51,863 nucleotides of DNA from an uncultured Pelagibacteraceae bacterium. GTDB lineage: Bacteria > Pseudomonadota > Alphaproteobacteria > Pelagibacterales > Pelagibacteraceae. Under the pieces are notes generated by a model, which was given only the letters and a program-made list of their open reading frames with translations, did no database searches and was not told where the DNA came from. Numbering within the stretch: the stretch's first letter is position 1; every line of letters begins with the position of its first letter. A program made the position numbers and the translations under genes. The DNA is taken from assembly GCA_902636165.1 (NCBI GenBank), contig CACPQV010000002.1, positions 1 through 51,863 on the forward strand. Direction: 5' to 3'. Below are positions 8,528 to 19,025 of the stretch, in pieces.

Positions 8528-9088
8528 TTATAATGATTTAAAACTAATTATCTTATCTGGATCTGCGACAGCGCCATTATTGTTTTCATCGCCTCGTTGA
8601 ATTTTATCAACAAATTCCATTCCTTCGATAACTTTACCAAATACTGTATATTGTCTATCTAAAAATGGAGCAGGTTTAAAACAAATAAAAAATTGACTAT
8701 TGGCACTATCTGGGTCTGAAGATCTTGCCATTGATAATGTCCCTCTTTCATGTGGTAAATTATTAAATTCTTGTTTTAGATCTGGTAAATCTGAACCTCC
8801 CATTCCTGCTCTATTTAGATTAAATTCAGAAGTTCCTGAATTTCCAAATTTAACGTCTCCTGTTTGAGCCATAAAACCGTCTATAACCCTATGAAAAACT
8901 ACATTGTCATATTTTCCTGCATCAGCTAATTCTTTAATTCTTTTCACGTGATTAGGTGCAACATCTTCAAATAATTCAATCTTAACATCTCCATCTTTTA
9001 ATTTCAGTATCATTATATTCTCCTCAGAAATTGATTTGTTGATTATTAAAAAAAAGAAAAAGATTAAATATATTACAATTTTATTCAT
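8528..9088 (-). CDS. Cyclophilin-type peptidyl-prolyl cis-trans isomerase, exported
   Basis: This 186-residue protein has a signal peptide (about 1-21, ending NKSISEEN), which predicts a periplasmic location. The cyclophilin core shows the catalytic Arg in FHRVIDGFMAQTGD, the substrate-binding ANSQFFICF, and the closing VFGKVIEGMEFVDKI. The family speeds prolyl isomerisation during folding. It overlaps coaD by 8 bp upstream, and tgt begins 7 bp after its stop. Alphaproteobacteria often carry one or two ppi genes between coaD and queA/tgt; only one is present here. Confidence 0.93.
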   Translation of the reverse strand: MNKIVIYLIFFFFLIINKSISEENIMILKLKDGDVKIELFEDVAPNHVKRIKELADAGKYDNVVFHRVIDGFMAQTGDVKFGNSGTSEFNLNRAGMGGSDLPDLKQEFNNLPHERGTLSMARSSDPDSANSQFFICFKPAPFLDRQYTVFGKVIEGMEFVDKIQRGDENNNGAVADPDKIISFKSL

Positions 9089-9575
9089 ATTTTTTTTTTA
9101 ATAATTTTATAGTGCTTTTAGTTGTAAACTTTTTAATATTACCCTTTAATTTAATAATTTCTTTAACAAATTTTGATGAAATTATTTGATTTTCTACATC
9201 TGACATCAAAAAAAGAGTCTCAATATCATTATTTAATTTTCTGTTCATACCTGCTAATTGAAACTCATATTCAAAATCTGATACTGCTCTTAATCCTCTT
9301 AAAATAATATTTGATTTATATTTCCTACATAAATCTGTCGTCAAAGACGTAAAGGAAATTATAAGAATTTTTTTTTTATTCAATTTTAAATCATTAAATA
9401 AAGCTTTTTTAATTATTTCGATTCTTTCATTTGAGTCAAAGAGATAATCTTTGTTTTCTACGTCTGAAACTGCAACAACAATTTTATCAAATAATTTTAT
9501 CCCTTTTTTAATAACATCAATATGACCATAAGTAATTGGATCAAATGTTCCAGGATAAATAGCTACTTTTTTCAT
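9081..9575 (-). CDS. coaD: Phosphopantetheine adenylyltransferase
   Basis: CoaD catalyses the fourth step of coenzyme A synthesis, adenylating 4'-phosphopantetheine. The nucleotidyltransferase signature YPGTFDPITYGHIDVIKKG lies at the N-terminus, and the C-terminal ISSKFVKEI is the ISSxxxR/K-type motif. The 164-residue length matches the family. ATG 9575 is preferred over the TTG at 9578 because it gives the usual [11 protein letters not shown] start and a tight TGATG coupling with the gyrA stop. Its 3' end overlaps the downstream ppi gene by 8 bp. Confidence 0.96.
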   Translation of the reverse strand: MKKVAIYPGTFDPITYGHIDVIKKGIKLFDKIVVAVSDVENKDYLFDSNERIEIIKKALFNDLKLNKKKILIISFTSLTTDLCRKYKSNIILRGLRAVSDFEYEFQLAGMNRKLNNDIETLFLMSDVENQIISSKFVKEIIKLKGNIKKFTTKSTIKLLKKKYE

Positions 9576-12151
9576 CAAACCAAATTATCATCTATTTTAT
9601 CAGCTGAAACAACTTTTTCTTCTCCTGTCAGTTTTATAATTCTTACACCTTGAGTATTTCTTCCAGCTGTTCTAATTTCTTTCACAGCAACTCTAATTAC
9701 TCTTCCTTTGTTTGTTGATATTAAAATTTCGTCACCCTCAAAGACAGGAAATGATGATGAAATATTTCCATTTCTAGGAGAATTGATAATTCCGATAATG
9801 CCTTTACCCCCTCTATTTGTAACTCTATAATCTGTATGCAAAGTTTTCTTTCCGTAACCATTTTCAGTTAATGATAAAATAAATTTTTCTTTAGCCTTTA
9901 ATTCGGATTTCTGGTCTTTACTTTTTCCATTTTTAAGACTTTTGTCATTATCTATAATTGATAAAGATACTATTTTATCATTAGGGGCTAAAACAATACC
10001 TTTTATGCCCTTGGATGATCTACCCTTAAAAACTCTTAATTTTTTTGACTCAAACCTGATACATTTACCAAGCTTAGTGCTTAAAATTATATCTTGATCG
10101 TCTTTACAAATTTTTACACCAATAATTTTATCATTATTGTCTAGTTTCATCGCTATTTTACCAGAGGCATTAATAGATGAAAAATCCTCAAGACTATTTT
10201 TTCTTATTTTTCCTTGAGAGGTAGCAAAAACAATCTGATAGTTTTTTAACTCTGAATCATTCTCAGGAAAAGGCATTATTGAACTTATAGATTGATGATT
10301 TCTTAATGGTAGTATATTAAACAATGATTTTCCCTTTGAGGCAGCAGAACCCTCTGGGATTTTCCAGGCTTTAATTTTATATACTAATCCTTCAGTAGAA
10401 AAAAATAAGACTGAGGTGTGTGTATTTACAGATAACGTTTGAACAACAGAGTCCTCATTTCTAGTAGTCATACCAGTTTTACCTTTACCGCCCCTTTTTT
10501 GAGTTTTCACTCTATTTAAAGAGCCTCTTTTAATATAGCCTTGTAAGGTAACAGTAATTAAAACTGATTGTTTTTGGATTGTTTCCTCAATATCATAATT
10601 TAAAACAGCATCAATAATATCTGTTCTTCTTTTAACAGAATATTTTTCTTTTATAGTTTTTAATTCATTACTTATTACTTTTTGTAATTCTTTTTTTGAA
10701 GAAATTATTTTTTTATAATTTGAAATTAATTCAGATAATTTTTTAATTTCTATTTCAATTTCATTAATACCAAGTGCTGTCAATTTTTGTAATCTAAGTT
10801 CTAATATAGCATCAACTTGTGCCTGCGAGATAGAGTACGTCCCCTTAAATTTTTTATTTTCTATCAATGAAATCATTTTTTGTGATTTATTAATCTTCCA
10901 TTTAATCTTTAATATAGATTTTTTTGCATCATCAGGATTTTTGGATGCTCTTATGATTTTTATAATCTTATCTAAATTTTCAACTGAAACAGATAAACCA
11001 ATTAAAATATGAGCTCTCTCCTCTGCTTTTTTTAAGTCGTATTTTGTTTTTTTTATAACTACATCTTCTCTAAATGTTAAAAAATTTGTTAAAAATTTTT
11101 TTAGATCACATGTATCTGGTTTTCCATCAACAATTGCCAAAGTATTAAAACCGAAAGAACTTTCTATTTGAGTATTTTTGTATAATTGTCTTTTAACTGT
11201 TTCTGGTTCAACCCCATTTCTTAAATCTATAGCAACTCTTATTCCCTCCCTATTAGACTCATCTCTAATATCTCTTATTCCCTCTATTTTTTTTTCTCTA
11301 ACCAATTGTGCAATTCTCTCATTCAATACAGATTTGTTAACTTGATATGGTATTGATGTAATTACTAATCTCTCTCTACCACCTTTAATCTGTTCAATAG
11401 ATATTTTTCCTCTAATCTTAAAAGAACCTCTTCCTTTAGTATAACCCTCTTTAATAACATTTTTTCCAATGATTACTCCTCCTGTTGGAAAATCAGGACC
11501 TGGGATATATTTCATTAATTGTTTTATGGTTATGTCTTTATTCTCAATCAATGCTAATGTAGCATCAATAACTTCACCAAGATTATGTGGGGGAATACTT
11601 GTAGCCATACCCACTGCAATACCCCCAGCGCCATTGACTAATAAATTTGGAAATTGAGCTGGTAAAACTGTAGGTTCTTTTTCAGTCTCATCATAATTAC
11701 TTTTAAAAGTAATGGTATTTTTCTCAATATCCTCAATTAAAAATTCAGAAACTTTTGATAATCTTGTTTCTGTGTACCTCATAGCTGCAGCTGGATCTCC
11801 ATCAATGGAGCCAAAATTTCCTTGACCATCTACTAATGGTAAACTCATTGAAAAATCCTGAACCATTCGAACTAGGGCATCATAAACTGACTGATCACCA
11901 TGAGGATGATATTTACCTATAACGTCTCCTACTATTCTTGCAGATTTTCTAAATTGTTTTGACCAATCGTAACCACCTTTATACATCGCGTACAAAATTC
12001 TTCTATGAACAGGTTTCAATCCATCTCTTATGTCTGGTAGAGCTCTACTTACAATTACGCTCATTGCATAAGAGAGATAAGATGAACTCATCTCATCATG
12101 CATAGATATAAGTTTTATGTTTTTATCTTCAGGAACCTCAGTATTTTGCAT
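9575..12151 (-). CDS. gyrA: DNA gyrase subunit A
   Basis: This 858-residue type IIA topoisomerase subunit has a winged-helix breakage domain with catalytic Tyr in MRYTETRLS (about residue 128) and a C-terminal beta-pinwheel of repeated IxFATSxGxIRK-type blades. The GyrA-box [10 protein letters not shown] is present; ParC usually lacks it, so this is GyrA. The quinolone-determining loop reads [10 protein letters not shown]: Gln occupies the position of E. coli Ser83, while the Asp87 equivalent is kept. The start lies 5 bp after the ssb stop, and coaD follows with a 1-bp overlap. Confidence 0.97.
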   Translation of the reverse strand: MQNTEVPEDKNIKLISMHDEMSSSYLSYAMSVIVSRALPDIRDGLKPVHRRILYAMYKGGYDWSKQFRKSARIVGDVIGKYHPHGDQSVYDALVRMVQDFSMSLPLVDGQGNFGSIDGDPAAAMRYTETRLSKVSEFLIEDIEKNTITFKSNYDETEKEPTVLPAQFPNLLVNGAGGIAVGMATSIPPHNLGEVIDATLALIENKDITIKQLMKYIPGPDFPTGGVIIGKNVIKEGYTKGRGSFKIRGKISIEQIKGGRERLVITSIPYQVNKSVLNERIAQLVREKKIEGIRDIRDESNREGIRVAIDLRNGVEPETVKRQLYKNTQIESSFGFNTLAIVDGKPDTCDLKKFLTNFLTFREDVVIKKTKYDLKKAEERAHILIGLSVSVENLDKIIKIIRASKNPDDAKKSILKIKWKINKSQKMISLIENKKFKGTYSISQAQVDAILELRLQKLTALGINEIEIEIKKLSELISNYKKIISSKKELQKVISNELKTIKEKYSVKRRTDIIDAVLNYDIEETIQKQSVLITVTLQGYIKRGSLNRVKTQKRGGKGKTGMTTRNEDSVVQTLSVNTHTSVLFFSTEGLVYKIKAWKIPEGSAASKGKSLFNILPLRNHQSISSIMPFPENDSELKNYQIVFATSQGKIRKNSLEDFSSINASGKIAMKLDNNDKIIGVKICKDDQDIILSTKLGKCIRFESKKLRVFKGRSSKGIKGIVLAPNDKIVSLSIIDNDKSLKNGKSKDQKSELKAKEKFILSLTENGYGKKTLHTDYRVTNRGGKGIIGIINSPRNGNISSSFPVFEGDEILISTNKGRVIRVAVKEIRTAGRNTQGVRIIKLTGEEKVVSADKIDDNLV

Positions 12152-12156
12152 ATTCT

Positions 12157-12615
12157 TTAAAATGGAATCTCATCATCCATATCATTGGATATTTGAGACA
12201 AATCATCGTTTTTATTATTTGTTGTAGGTGAGTTATCGTTAGCAATTCCACCGCCAGAATTTCCACCACCTAACATAGTTAAAGATGAATTATAACCTTG
12301 TATGATAACTTCAGTTGAGAATTTATCTTGTCCAGATTGTTCATCTTTCCATTTTCTAGTTGTTAATTGTCCCTCTACATAAATCTGAGCACCTTTTTTT
12401 AAATATTGTTGAACTACATTTACAAGACCCTCATTGAATACAACTATACGGTGCCACTCAGTTTTTTCTTTTTTTTCACCAGTATTTTTATCTTTCCAAG
12501 ATTGACTTGTAGCAAGGCTTAATCTAGCAACACTTTTTCCGTTTACCATTTGTTTAATTTCTGGGTCTGCGCCTAAACGACCAATTAAAAGTACTTTATT
12601 TAAACTTCCAGCCAT
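12157..12615 (-). CDS. ssb: Single-stranded DNA-binding protein
   Basis: This 152-residue SSB has an N-terminal OB fold (about 1-110) with [35 protein letters not shown] and [15 protein letters not shown] short Gly/Asn-rich linker leads to the acidic tail DMDDEIPF, which recruits repair and replication partners. It heads the ssb-gyrA-coaD-ppi-tgt run. It is divergent from uvrA across about 90 bp, a pairing common in alphaproteobacteria. No LexA-like box was convincingly visible in that gap. Confidence 0.97.
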   Translation of the reverse strand: MAGSLNKVLLIGRLGADPEIKQMVNGKSVARLSLATSQSWKDKNTGEKKEKTEWHRIVVFNEGLVNVVQQYLKKGAQIYVEGQLTTRKWKDEQSGQDKFSTEVIIQGYNSSLTMLGGGNSGGGIANDNSPTTNNKNDDLSQISNDMDDEIPF

Positions 12616-12704
12616 AATATTTATTATTTGTTTAATTAATTAATTTAAATTATATCACAATTTACTCTGAATATTAATTTTATTAAGTCAAAGCAACATA
12701 AATT

Positions 12705-15560
12705 ATGATTAAAAAGATAGTTATTAAAGGTGCTAAAGAACATAATTTAAAGAATATTTCTTTAGAAATTCCTAAGGACAAATTTGTAGTCATAACTGGC
12801 CTCTCTGGTTCAGGAAAATCATCACTTGCATTCGACACAGTTTATGCCGAGGGTCAAAGAAGATACGTAGAAAGTTTATCTGCTTATGCTAGACAATTTT
12901 TAGATAAAATGAAAAAACCTAACGTCGATCTAATAGAAGGTTTAAGTCCAGCGATATCTATTGAGCAAAAAAATACATCAAAAAATCCAAGATCTACTGT
13001 TGCAACTGTTACAGAAATTTATGATTATATGAGAGTTTTATTTGCTAGAGCAGGAATTCCTTACTCTCCGTTTACTGGAAAACCGATACAATCACAAACT
13101 ATAACACAGATTGTGGATAAGATAAAAGAATTACCCAAAAAAGCAACTATATATCTTTATGCTCCCGTGGTTAGAGGTCGTAAAGGTGAATATAAAAAAG
13201 AAATTTTAAATTATAAAAAAAGAGGTTTTAGAAAAATTAAAATAGATGAAAAATTATACGATATAGAGAAAATTCCCGAACTAAATAAAAAAATAAAACA
13301 TGATATTTCTATACTTGTAGACAGAATAATACTTAACTCATCTTTAGGAAATAGACTTGCTGAAGGCATAGAAACTGCAGTTAATTTAGCAAATGGTTTG
13401 TTATTTGTAGAATATGAAGATGAGACTTTACCAAAAAAATTTAGAAAGTTAGAGAAAATAATATTTTCCACAAAATTTGCTTGTCCTGAGAGCGGTTTTA
13501 CAATTGAAGAAATTGAACCAAGATTGTTTTCTTTTAATAGTCCTTTCGGTGCATGCGAAGAATGCGAGGGTATTGGGATTAAACTTAATGTTGATCCAAA
13601 TTTGGTAATTCCCAACGAAAAAAAAAGTATAATCGACGGAGCAATAGAGCCTTGGGCCAAAACAACTACTTTATACTATGCTCAAACATTAGCCTCACTT
13701 GCAAAACATTATGATTTTTCTTTAGAAGAAAAATGGATAAAACTCCCTAAAAAAATTAAGGATATAATACTTTATGGATCAGATGATGAAGAAATTAAAT
13801 TTTCATATGATGATGGTTATGAAAAATATTCCCATAAAAAGACTTTTGAAGGTGTGATAAATAATCTGGAAAGAAGATACTTAGAGACCGACAGCGACTG
13901 GAAAAGAGAAGAAATAGCACAATATCAGTCAGATACTAAATGTGAAAGATGTAATGGTCACAGATTAAAAGATGAAGCTCTTTGTGTTAAAATTAATGGA
14001 TTACATATAAGTGAAGTAACTGAAAAATCAATTTTAGACGCAGCAAAGTGGTTTGAGGATTTGAAAGAAAATCTTGATAAGAAACAACTAAAAATTGCTG
14101 AACATATATTAAAAGAAATTAATGAAAGATTAAATTTTTTACTAAATGTGGGATTAGATTATCTTACTTTGTCTAGGGAGTCAGGAACACTTTCTGGTGG
14201 AGAGGCACAAAGAATTAGACTTGCTTCACAAATAGGTTCTGGACTGACTGGTGTTTTATATGTTTTGGATGAACCATCTATTGGACTTCACCAAAAAGAT
14301 AATGTTAAACTCATTAACGCTTTAAAAAGACTCAGAGATTTAGGAAATACAGTAATTGTTGTTGAACATGACACTGAAACAATGGAAAATGCTGATCATA
14401 TAATTGACCTTGGTCCTGAAGCAGGAAATAATGGTGGTGAAATAGTTGCACAAGGTACTTTCAAAGAAATAAGTCAGAATAAAAATAGTATAACAGGAAA
14501 ATATCTTTCAAATAAACTCAAAATTCATGTACCACCAAAAAGAAGATTGGCAAAAAACGGAAGATTTCTAGAAATTTCAGGTGCTACTGGAAACAATTTA
14601 AATAACGTTAATCTTAAGATACCTTTAGGAAGTTTAACTTGTGTTACAGGTGTATCTGGAAGTGGAAAATCTACATTAATTTTACAAACTTTATATAACG
14701 CTTTAAATCTTACTTTGAATAATAACAAATCGAGAAAGATACCTAAACCTTTCAAAGGATTTAAAGGAACTGAGTTAGTAGATAAAATAATTGATATTGA
14801 TCAATCTCCTATTGGAAGAACTCCAAGATCTAATCCGGCTACTTATACAGGTGCATTTGGACCAATAAGAGATTGGTTTACCAGTTTACCAGAATCAAAA
14901 ACAAGAGGATATAAACCAGGAAGATTTTCTTTTAATGTTAAAGGTGGAAGATGTGAGGCCTGTGAGGGAGATGGTGTAATAACTTATGAAATGCATTTCC
15001 TACCTGATGTATATATACAATGTGATGAGTGCAAAGGAACAAGATACAATCGCGAAACTTTAGAGATTAAGTTTAAAGATAAAAGTATAGCTGATGTTTT
15101 AAATATGACTGTAGATGAAGGCTGTGAATATTTTGAAAATATCTCAAATATAAAGACTAAATTGTTGACTTTAAAAAAAGTTGGCCTTGGATATATTAAG
15201 ATAGGTCAACAAGCTACAACATTATCTGGTGGAGAAGCTCAAAGAATTAAATTAGCAAAAGAGTTATCGAAAAGATCAACCGGTAGAACAATGTATATTT
15301 TAGATGAACCAACTACTGGATTACACCAACATGATATTAAAAAATTACTTGAAATTCTTCATACTTTTGTCTCATTAGGTAATACTGTTGTGGTAATTGA
15401 GCATAATTTAGATGTGATAAAAACCGCTGATTATATTGTCGATATGGGCCCTGAAGGTGGTGTTAAAGGTGGAAAAATTATCGCAGAAGGAAAGCCTGAA
15501 GAAATTTGTAAAATTAATGGGAGTTATACTGGAAAGTTTTTGAAACCACTTTTAAATTAA
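12705..15560 (+). CDS. uvrA: Excinuclease ABC subunit A
   Basis: This 951-residue UvrA has two ABC ATPase modules: Walker [11 protein letters not shown] (about 33-42) and [10 protein letters not shown] (about 650-659), and two signature motifs LSGGEAQRI. UvrA recognises bulky DNA lesions as a dimer and loads UvrB. The central zinc module keeps CERC..., and the C-terminal module has CEACEGDG and CDECKGT. In the first zinc-finger-like site the second Cys is replaced ([12 protein letters not shown]), a variant I recall from other alphaproteobacterial UvrA proteins. It is divergent from ssb. Confidence 0.98.
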   Translation: MIKKIVIKGAKEHNLKNISLEIPKDKFVVITGLSGSGKSSLAFDTVYAEGQRRYVESLSAYARQFLDKMKKPNVDLIEGLSPAISIEQKNTSKNPRSTVATVTEIYDYMRVLFARAGIPYSPFTGKPIQSQTITQIVDKIKELPKKATIYLYAPVVRGRKGEYKKEILNYKKRGFRKIKIDEKLYDIEKIPELNKKIKHDISILVDRIILNSSLGNRLAEGIETAVNLANGLLFVEYEDETLPKKFRKLEKIIFSTKFACPESGFTIEEIEPRLFSFNSPFGACEECEGIGIKLNVDPNLVIPNEKKSIIDGAIEPWAKTTTLYYAQTLASLAKHYDFSLEEKWIKLPKKIKDIILYGSDDEEIKFSYDDGYEKYSHKKTFEGVINNLERRYLETDSDWKREEIAQYQSDTKCERCNGHRLKDEALCVKINGLHISEVTEKSILDAAKWFEDLKENLDKKQLKIAEHILKEINERLNFLLNVGLDYLTLSRESGTLSGGEAQRIRLASQIGSGLTGVLYVLDEPSIGLHQKDNVKLINALKRLRDLGNTVIVVEHDTETMENADHIIDLGPEAGNNGGEIVAQGTFKEISQNKNSITGKYLSNKLKIHVPPKRRLAKNGRFLEISGATGNNLNNVNLKIPLGSLTCVTGVSGSGKSTLILQTLYNALNLTLNNNKSRKIPKPFKGFKGTELVDKIIDIDQSPIGRTPRSNPATYTGAFGPIRDWFTSLPESKTRGYKPGRFSFNVKGGRCEACEGDGVITYEMHFLPDVYIQCDECKGTRYNRETLEIKFKDKSIADVLNMTVDEGCEYFENISNIKTKLLTLKKVGLGYIKIGQQATTLSGGEAQRIKLAKELSKRSTGRTMYILDEPTTGLHQHDIKKLLEILHTFVSLGNTVVVIEHNLDVIKTADYIVDMGPEGGVKGGKIIAEGKPEEICKINGSYTGKFLKPLLN

Positions 15561-15606
15561 AGTTTTAACTTAAATTAATTAAAAATTAGAGTATATTTTG
15601 CTAGAA

Positions 15607-16230
15607 ATGAAAAACATTCAAGCTTCTATTTTCAACTTTTTATCTTCTTTATCAAAAACAGTACATGCCTCAATAGCTCTAACAATTATATTATTTCTAT
15701 TTCTTTTTTATTTAAATAGTGGTTTTAATTTTGATAAATCATTTTGGAGTGCTATTACAAGATATACTCACTCTATAGTAGCAATAATGTGGATTGGATT
15801 ACTATGGTATTTTAATTTTGTTCAAATACCTAATATGGACAGAATTCCTGATGAACAAAAACCAGCAATGGGCAAAATAATAACTCCAGCCGCACTATTT
15901 TATTTCAGGTGGGCTGCGGCTTTTACTATATTATCAGGGCTTATTCTTGCTTTATTAAATGGTTATTTGCAAGATGCAATGACACTAAGTATAAATTCAA
16001 AAATACCAAAACATACTGCGATAGGAATTGGCATGTGGCTTGGAATTATTATGGCATTTAATGTTTGGTTTGTGATTTGGCCTAATCAAAAAAAAGCACT
16101 TGGTATCATTGAATGTGATGTAGAAACTAAAAAAAAATCTTCTAAATTAGCTGTCATTTTCTCTAGAATTAACACCATTCTTTCATTGCCAATGTTATTC
16201 ACAATGATTTCAGCACAAAATTTATATTAA
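15607..16230 (+). CDS. Urate-oxidase N-terminal-like (PuuD-type) integral membrane protein, no cytochrome domain
   Basis: This 207-residue membrane protein has about five to six hydrophobic segments. The stretch RYTHSIVAIMWIGLLWYFNF (about 53-72), followed by FVQIP, resembles the urate-oxidase N-terminal family (membrane part of PuuD-type urate hydroxylases), as do the later RWAAAFTILSGL and HTAIGIGMWLGIIMAFNVWFVIWP. PuuD proteins normally continue into a C-terminal cytochrome c domain with a CxxCH haem site, which is absent here. Function is therefore unknown. ATG 15607 is preferred over the TTG at 15598. It follows uvrA by 46 bp and ends 1 bp from the convergent secF stop. Confidence 0.6.
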   Translation: MKNIQASIFNFLSSLSKTVHASIALTIILFLFLFYLNSGFNFDKSFWSAITRYTHSIVAIMWIGLLWYFNFVQIPNMDRIPDEQKPAMGKIITPAALFYFRWAAAFTILSGLILALLNGYLQDAMTLSINSKIPKHTAIGIGMWLGIIMAFNVWFVIWPNQKKALGIIECDVETKKKSSKLAVIFSRINTILSLPMLFTMISAQNLY

Positions 16231-16231
16231 T

Positions 16232-17113
16232 TTATTTATCTTCTCTTAAGACTGTTTTTTGCGTGACTTTTAACCTAACCAAAACTGTATTAGCAATGTA
16301 AATTGATGAATATGTTCCAAAAATAACTCCAAAAATCATAGCCAATGAAAAACCCTTTAAAATTTCTCCTCCAAAAAAGAATATAGATAATAAGGCTAAT
16401 AAAGTGGTTACAGATGTAATTAAAGTTCTGGATAAAGTTTCGTTTATAGAAATATTCGTTAAATCATAGATTTTTATATCTGAATATTTTCTTAAATTTT
16501 CCCTGACTCTATCATAAATTACGACTGTATCATTCATCGAGTAACCTACTATTGTTAAAACAGCAGCTATAATTGATAGATTGATTTCTAATCCAAGTAA
16601 CGAAAATAAACCAAGTGTCACAATGACATCATGAAATAAAGCAAGAATAGCACCCAAGCTGAACTGCCATTCAAATCTTATCCAAATATATATCAGCATT
16701 AAAGTTAAGGCTACACAGATAGCTACTATTCCTGATTTAAGAAGTTCAGCACTTACTTTAGGTCCAACATTTTCTACTCTTCTAAAATCAAAATTGTTAC
16801 CAAATGATTTATCTAAATTAGTCTTGATTTCTTCTATGACATTTTTGTTATCACTAATTTCAAATTTGATTAAATAGTCTGTGTCATTTCCAAAATTTTT
16901 TACTGATACATCGCCTAAATCCATTTGATTTAAGTTATCTCTTAAGGATGTAACATTAATCTTATTATCTGAAGATCTTAATTCAATGAGTGTTCCTCCT
17001 TTAAAATCTATCCCAAAATTTAAACCTTTAAAAATTAAAAATAATAAAGACACAGAGACAAGTAATACGGAAAGAATATTAAATTTATTATAATATTTAT
17101 TGAAAGCTATCAT
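16232..17113 (-). CDS. secF: Protein translocase subunit SecF
   Basis: This 293-residue inner-membrane protein has six predicted helices. Family landmarks are FGIDFKGGTLIELR after helix 1, the periplasmic domain, the NVGPKVSAELL motif, SLGAILALFHDVIVTLGLFSL, and IVGYSMNDTVVIYDRVRENLR. SecF works with SecD, powered by the proton motive force, to pull exported proteins across the membrane after SecA. It directly abuts secD (0 bp gap) and is last in the long operon ending here, tail to tail with the PuuD-like gene. Confidence 0.97.
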   Translation of the reverse strand: MIAFNKYYNKFNILSVLLVSVSLLFLIFKGLNFGIDFKGGTLIELRSSDNKINVTSLRDNLNQMDLGDVSVKNFGNDTDYLIKFEISDNKNVIEEIKTNLDKSFGNNFDFRRVENVGPKVSAELLKSGIVAICVALTLMLIYIWIRFEWQFSLGAILALFHDVIVTLGLFSLLGLEINLSIIAAVLTIVGYSMNDTVVIYDRVRENLRKYSDIKIYDLTNISINETLSRTLITSVTTLLALLSIFFFGGEILKGFSLAMIFGVIFGTYSSIYIANTVLVRLKVTQKTVLREDK

Positions 17114-18667
17114 CTAAATAATTCCAATCTTTTCTTTATTTTTTGAAATGTATAAAACAGTCAATAACCTTGCTATGAAATATACAGAAAAAAGAGTAGT
17201 AAAAATGCCTACTCCTAATGTTAATGAAAATCCTTTTATTGGACCAGATCCCATAAAAAAAAGAATTATTGCTGCTAATAAAGTAGTAATATTTGCATCA
17301 AGAATTGCTGTTCTAGATTTTGTATAACCACTATCAAAAGCAATTAGATTATTTTTTTCACTCTTTAATTCTTCTTTAATTCTCTCAAAAATAAGAACAT
17401 TAGCATCAACAGCCATACCGACTGTCAAAATAATTCCAGCTATTCCAGGAAGAGTTAATGTTGCTTCGAATATTGTCAATACACCAATTAAAAAAAATAG
17501 ATTTATAATTAACGCTATATTAGTAATTAGACCAAATATTTTATATTTTATAAAAATAAATAAAATAACTAAAATAAAACCTATTAATAAAGCAATCATT
17601 CCAGCATTAATTGAGTCCTGACCTAAATCTGGTCCCACGGTCCTCTCCTCAATAATGTTTAATGGAGCTGGTAAAGCTCCAGATCTTAGTAATAAAGCTA
17701 GATCAGTTGCTGATTGAAAAGTAAAACCACCACTTATTTGTCCTGATCCACTTGCAATTGTATCTCTGATGACCGGTGCACTTATAATTTTTCCATCCAA
17801 AATTATTGCAAGTTGCCTACCAATACCCTTAGAGGTAGCTCTACCAAATCTTTTAGCTCCGACCCTATCTAATGTAAAAGTAACAACTGTCTCGTTAGTT
17901 TCGCTATCCATTCTTGGTTGTGCATCCAAAAGGTTGTCACCACTAAGAATTATCCTTTTACTTACAATTGATTCTTCGTCACTGTCTTCATACATCAACT
18001 TTTCAGAACCAAACGAGTCATCATCATCATTAGTTACAAATCTAAAAGTTAAATTTGCGGTTTTTCCCAATAATGATTTAATTCTCATAGGGTCGTCTAA
18101 ACCTGGCAATTCAACTAAAATTCTATCATTACCACGTTTAAGTATGTTAGGTTCATTAGTTCCTATTTCATCAATTCTTCTTCTCACTATTTCTAATGCT
18201 TGATCCTGTGATGAAGTTTTAAGTTCAACCATTCCTTGTTTTGAGTAAGTAACAATAAACTTATCATCATCATCTACTATATCTAATTGGTGCGATTTAA
18301 ATCTTGGGTAATAAGGATTTATTTCACTTTCTTCATCTAAAAAAATATCTAATACATTTTTTTTATATTTTTCATCGACAGAGAAAAAAAGTTTTTGATC
18401 AATAAATTTAAAATTTTTTATTCTAATATTTCTTTCTTTAAAATAATTTCTAATTGATATTGATAAATTCTGAAGTTTTTGATCGATTACAGGAGTATTA
18501 TCAATTTCTAAAAGAAGATATGAACCGCCTTGTAAATCCAAACCAAGATTTATTTTCTTATTTAAAAATTTACTTTCTAAATTTAAAAAATTTGATGAAG
18601 TAATTATTATAAAAAATATAGTTAAAAAAGTTATAATAGCTATTTTAAATTTTGAAAAGTGTAACAC
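17114..18667 (-). CDS. secD: Protein translocase subunit SecD
   Basis: This 517-residue SecD starts with a GTG codon (18667). Visible motifs are the D1 motif INLGLDLQGGSYLLLEID after the first helix, the periplasmic P1 head with DQALEIVRRRIDEIGTNEP, LVELPGLDDP and LLRSGALPAPL, and the membrane block GMAVDANVLIFERIKEEL with the conserved Asp. It forms the SecDF accessory complex with secF immediately downstream. yajC ends 16 bp upstream. Confidence 0.97.
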   Translation of the reverse strand: MLHFSKFKIAIITFLTIFFIIITSSNFLNLESKFLNKKINLGLDLQGGSYLLLEIDNTPVIDQKLQNLSISIRNYFKERNIRIKNFKFIDQKLFFSVDEKYKKNVLDIFLDEESEINPYYPRFKSHQLDIVDDDDKFIVTYSKQGMVELKTSSQDQALEIVRRRIDEIGTNEPNILKRGNDRILVELPGLDDPMRIKSLLGKTANLTFRFVTNDDDDSFGSEKLMYEDSDEESIVSKRIILSGDNLLDAQPRMDSETNETVVTFTLDRVGAKRFGRATSKGIGRQLAIILDGKIISAPVIRDTIASGSGQISGGFTFQSATDLALLLRSGALPAPLNIIEERTVGPDLGQDSINAGMIALLIGFILVILFIFIKYKIFGLITNIALIINLFFLIGVLTIFEATLTLPGIAGIILTVGMAVDANVLIFERIKEELKSEKNNLIAFDSGYTKSRTAILDANITTLLAAIILFFMGSGPIKGFSLTLGVGIFTTLFSVYFIARLLTVLYISKNKEKIGII

Positions 18668-18683
18668 TTTATTTAATTGAAAT

Positions 18684-18971
18684 TTATTTCTTAACTTCTT
18701 GAGAGTTCATTAAGCTTTGAATTCCAGTGCCTCTTATCACTTCAACTGTTACATTTTCAGCAATTTCTACTTCAACTTTGTCATTGTCAATTACACGAGA
18801 GATCGTACCAGTTATTCCACCAGAAGTAACAACCTTGTCACCTTTTTTCAAACTCTCTACCATTGCTTTGTGCTCTTTGACTTTTTTTTGTTGAGGTCTT
18901 ATTAAGAAAAAATAAAAAATAACAAAGATTAGTATTAATGGTATAAATTGACCTATTCCTGAACTTTCCAT
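18684..18971 (-). CDS. yajC: Preprotein translocase accessory subunit YajC
   Basis: This 95-residue protein has one N-terminal transmembrane helix ending FYFFLIRPQQKKVKEHKAM, the hallmark of YajC, followed by a small domain with GDKVVTSGGITGTISRV. YajC associates with SecDF and YidC in the inner membrane. A clear Shine-Dalgarno AAGGAG (18976-18981) lies 4 nt before the start, unusual in this window, where most internal operon genes lack one. The 54-bp gap after serS is one of the larger ones in the run and could hold a promoter. Confidence 0.95.
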   Translation of the reverse strand: MESSGIGQFIPLILIFVIFYFFLIRPQQKKVKEHKAMVESLKKGDKVVTSGGITGTISRVIDNDKVEVEIAENVTVEVIRGTGIQSLMNSQEVKK

Positions 18972-19025
18972 AAAACTCCTTAATTCAAAGTGAATATTTA
19001 TACTATCTACTCAGTTAAAACAACT

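Noticed and set aside
9575-12151. ParC as an alternative to GyrA
   Set aside because: The [10 protein letters not shown] GyrA-box and the coaD/ssb neighbourhood support GyrA.
12616-12704. Possible LexA/SOS operator between ssb and uvrA
   Set aside because: No GTTC-N7-GTTC or CTGT-N8-ACAG arrangement is visible in the 89-bp spacer.
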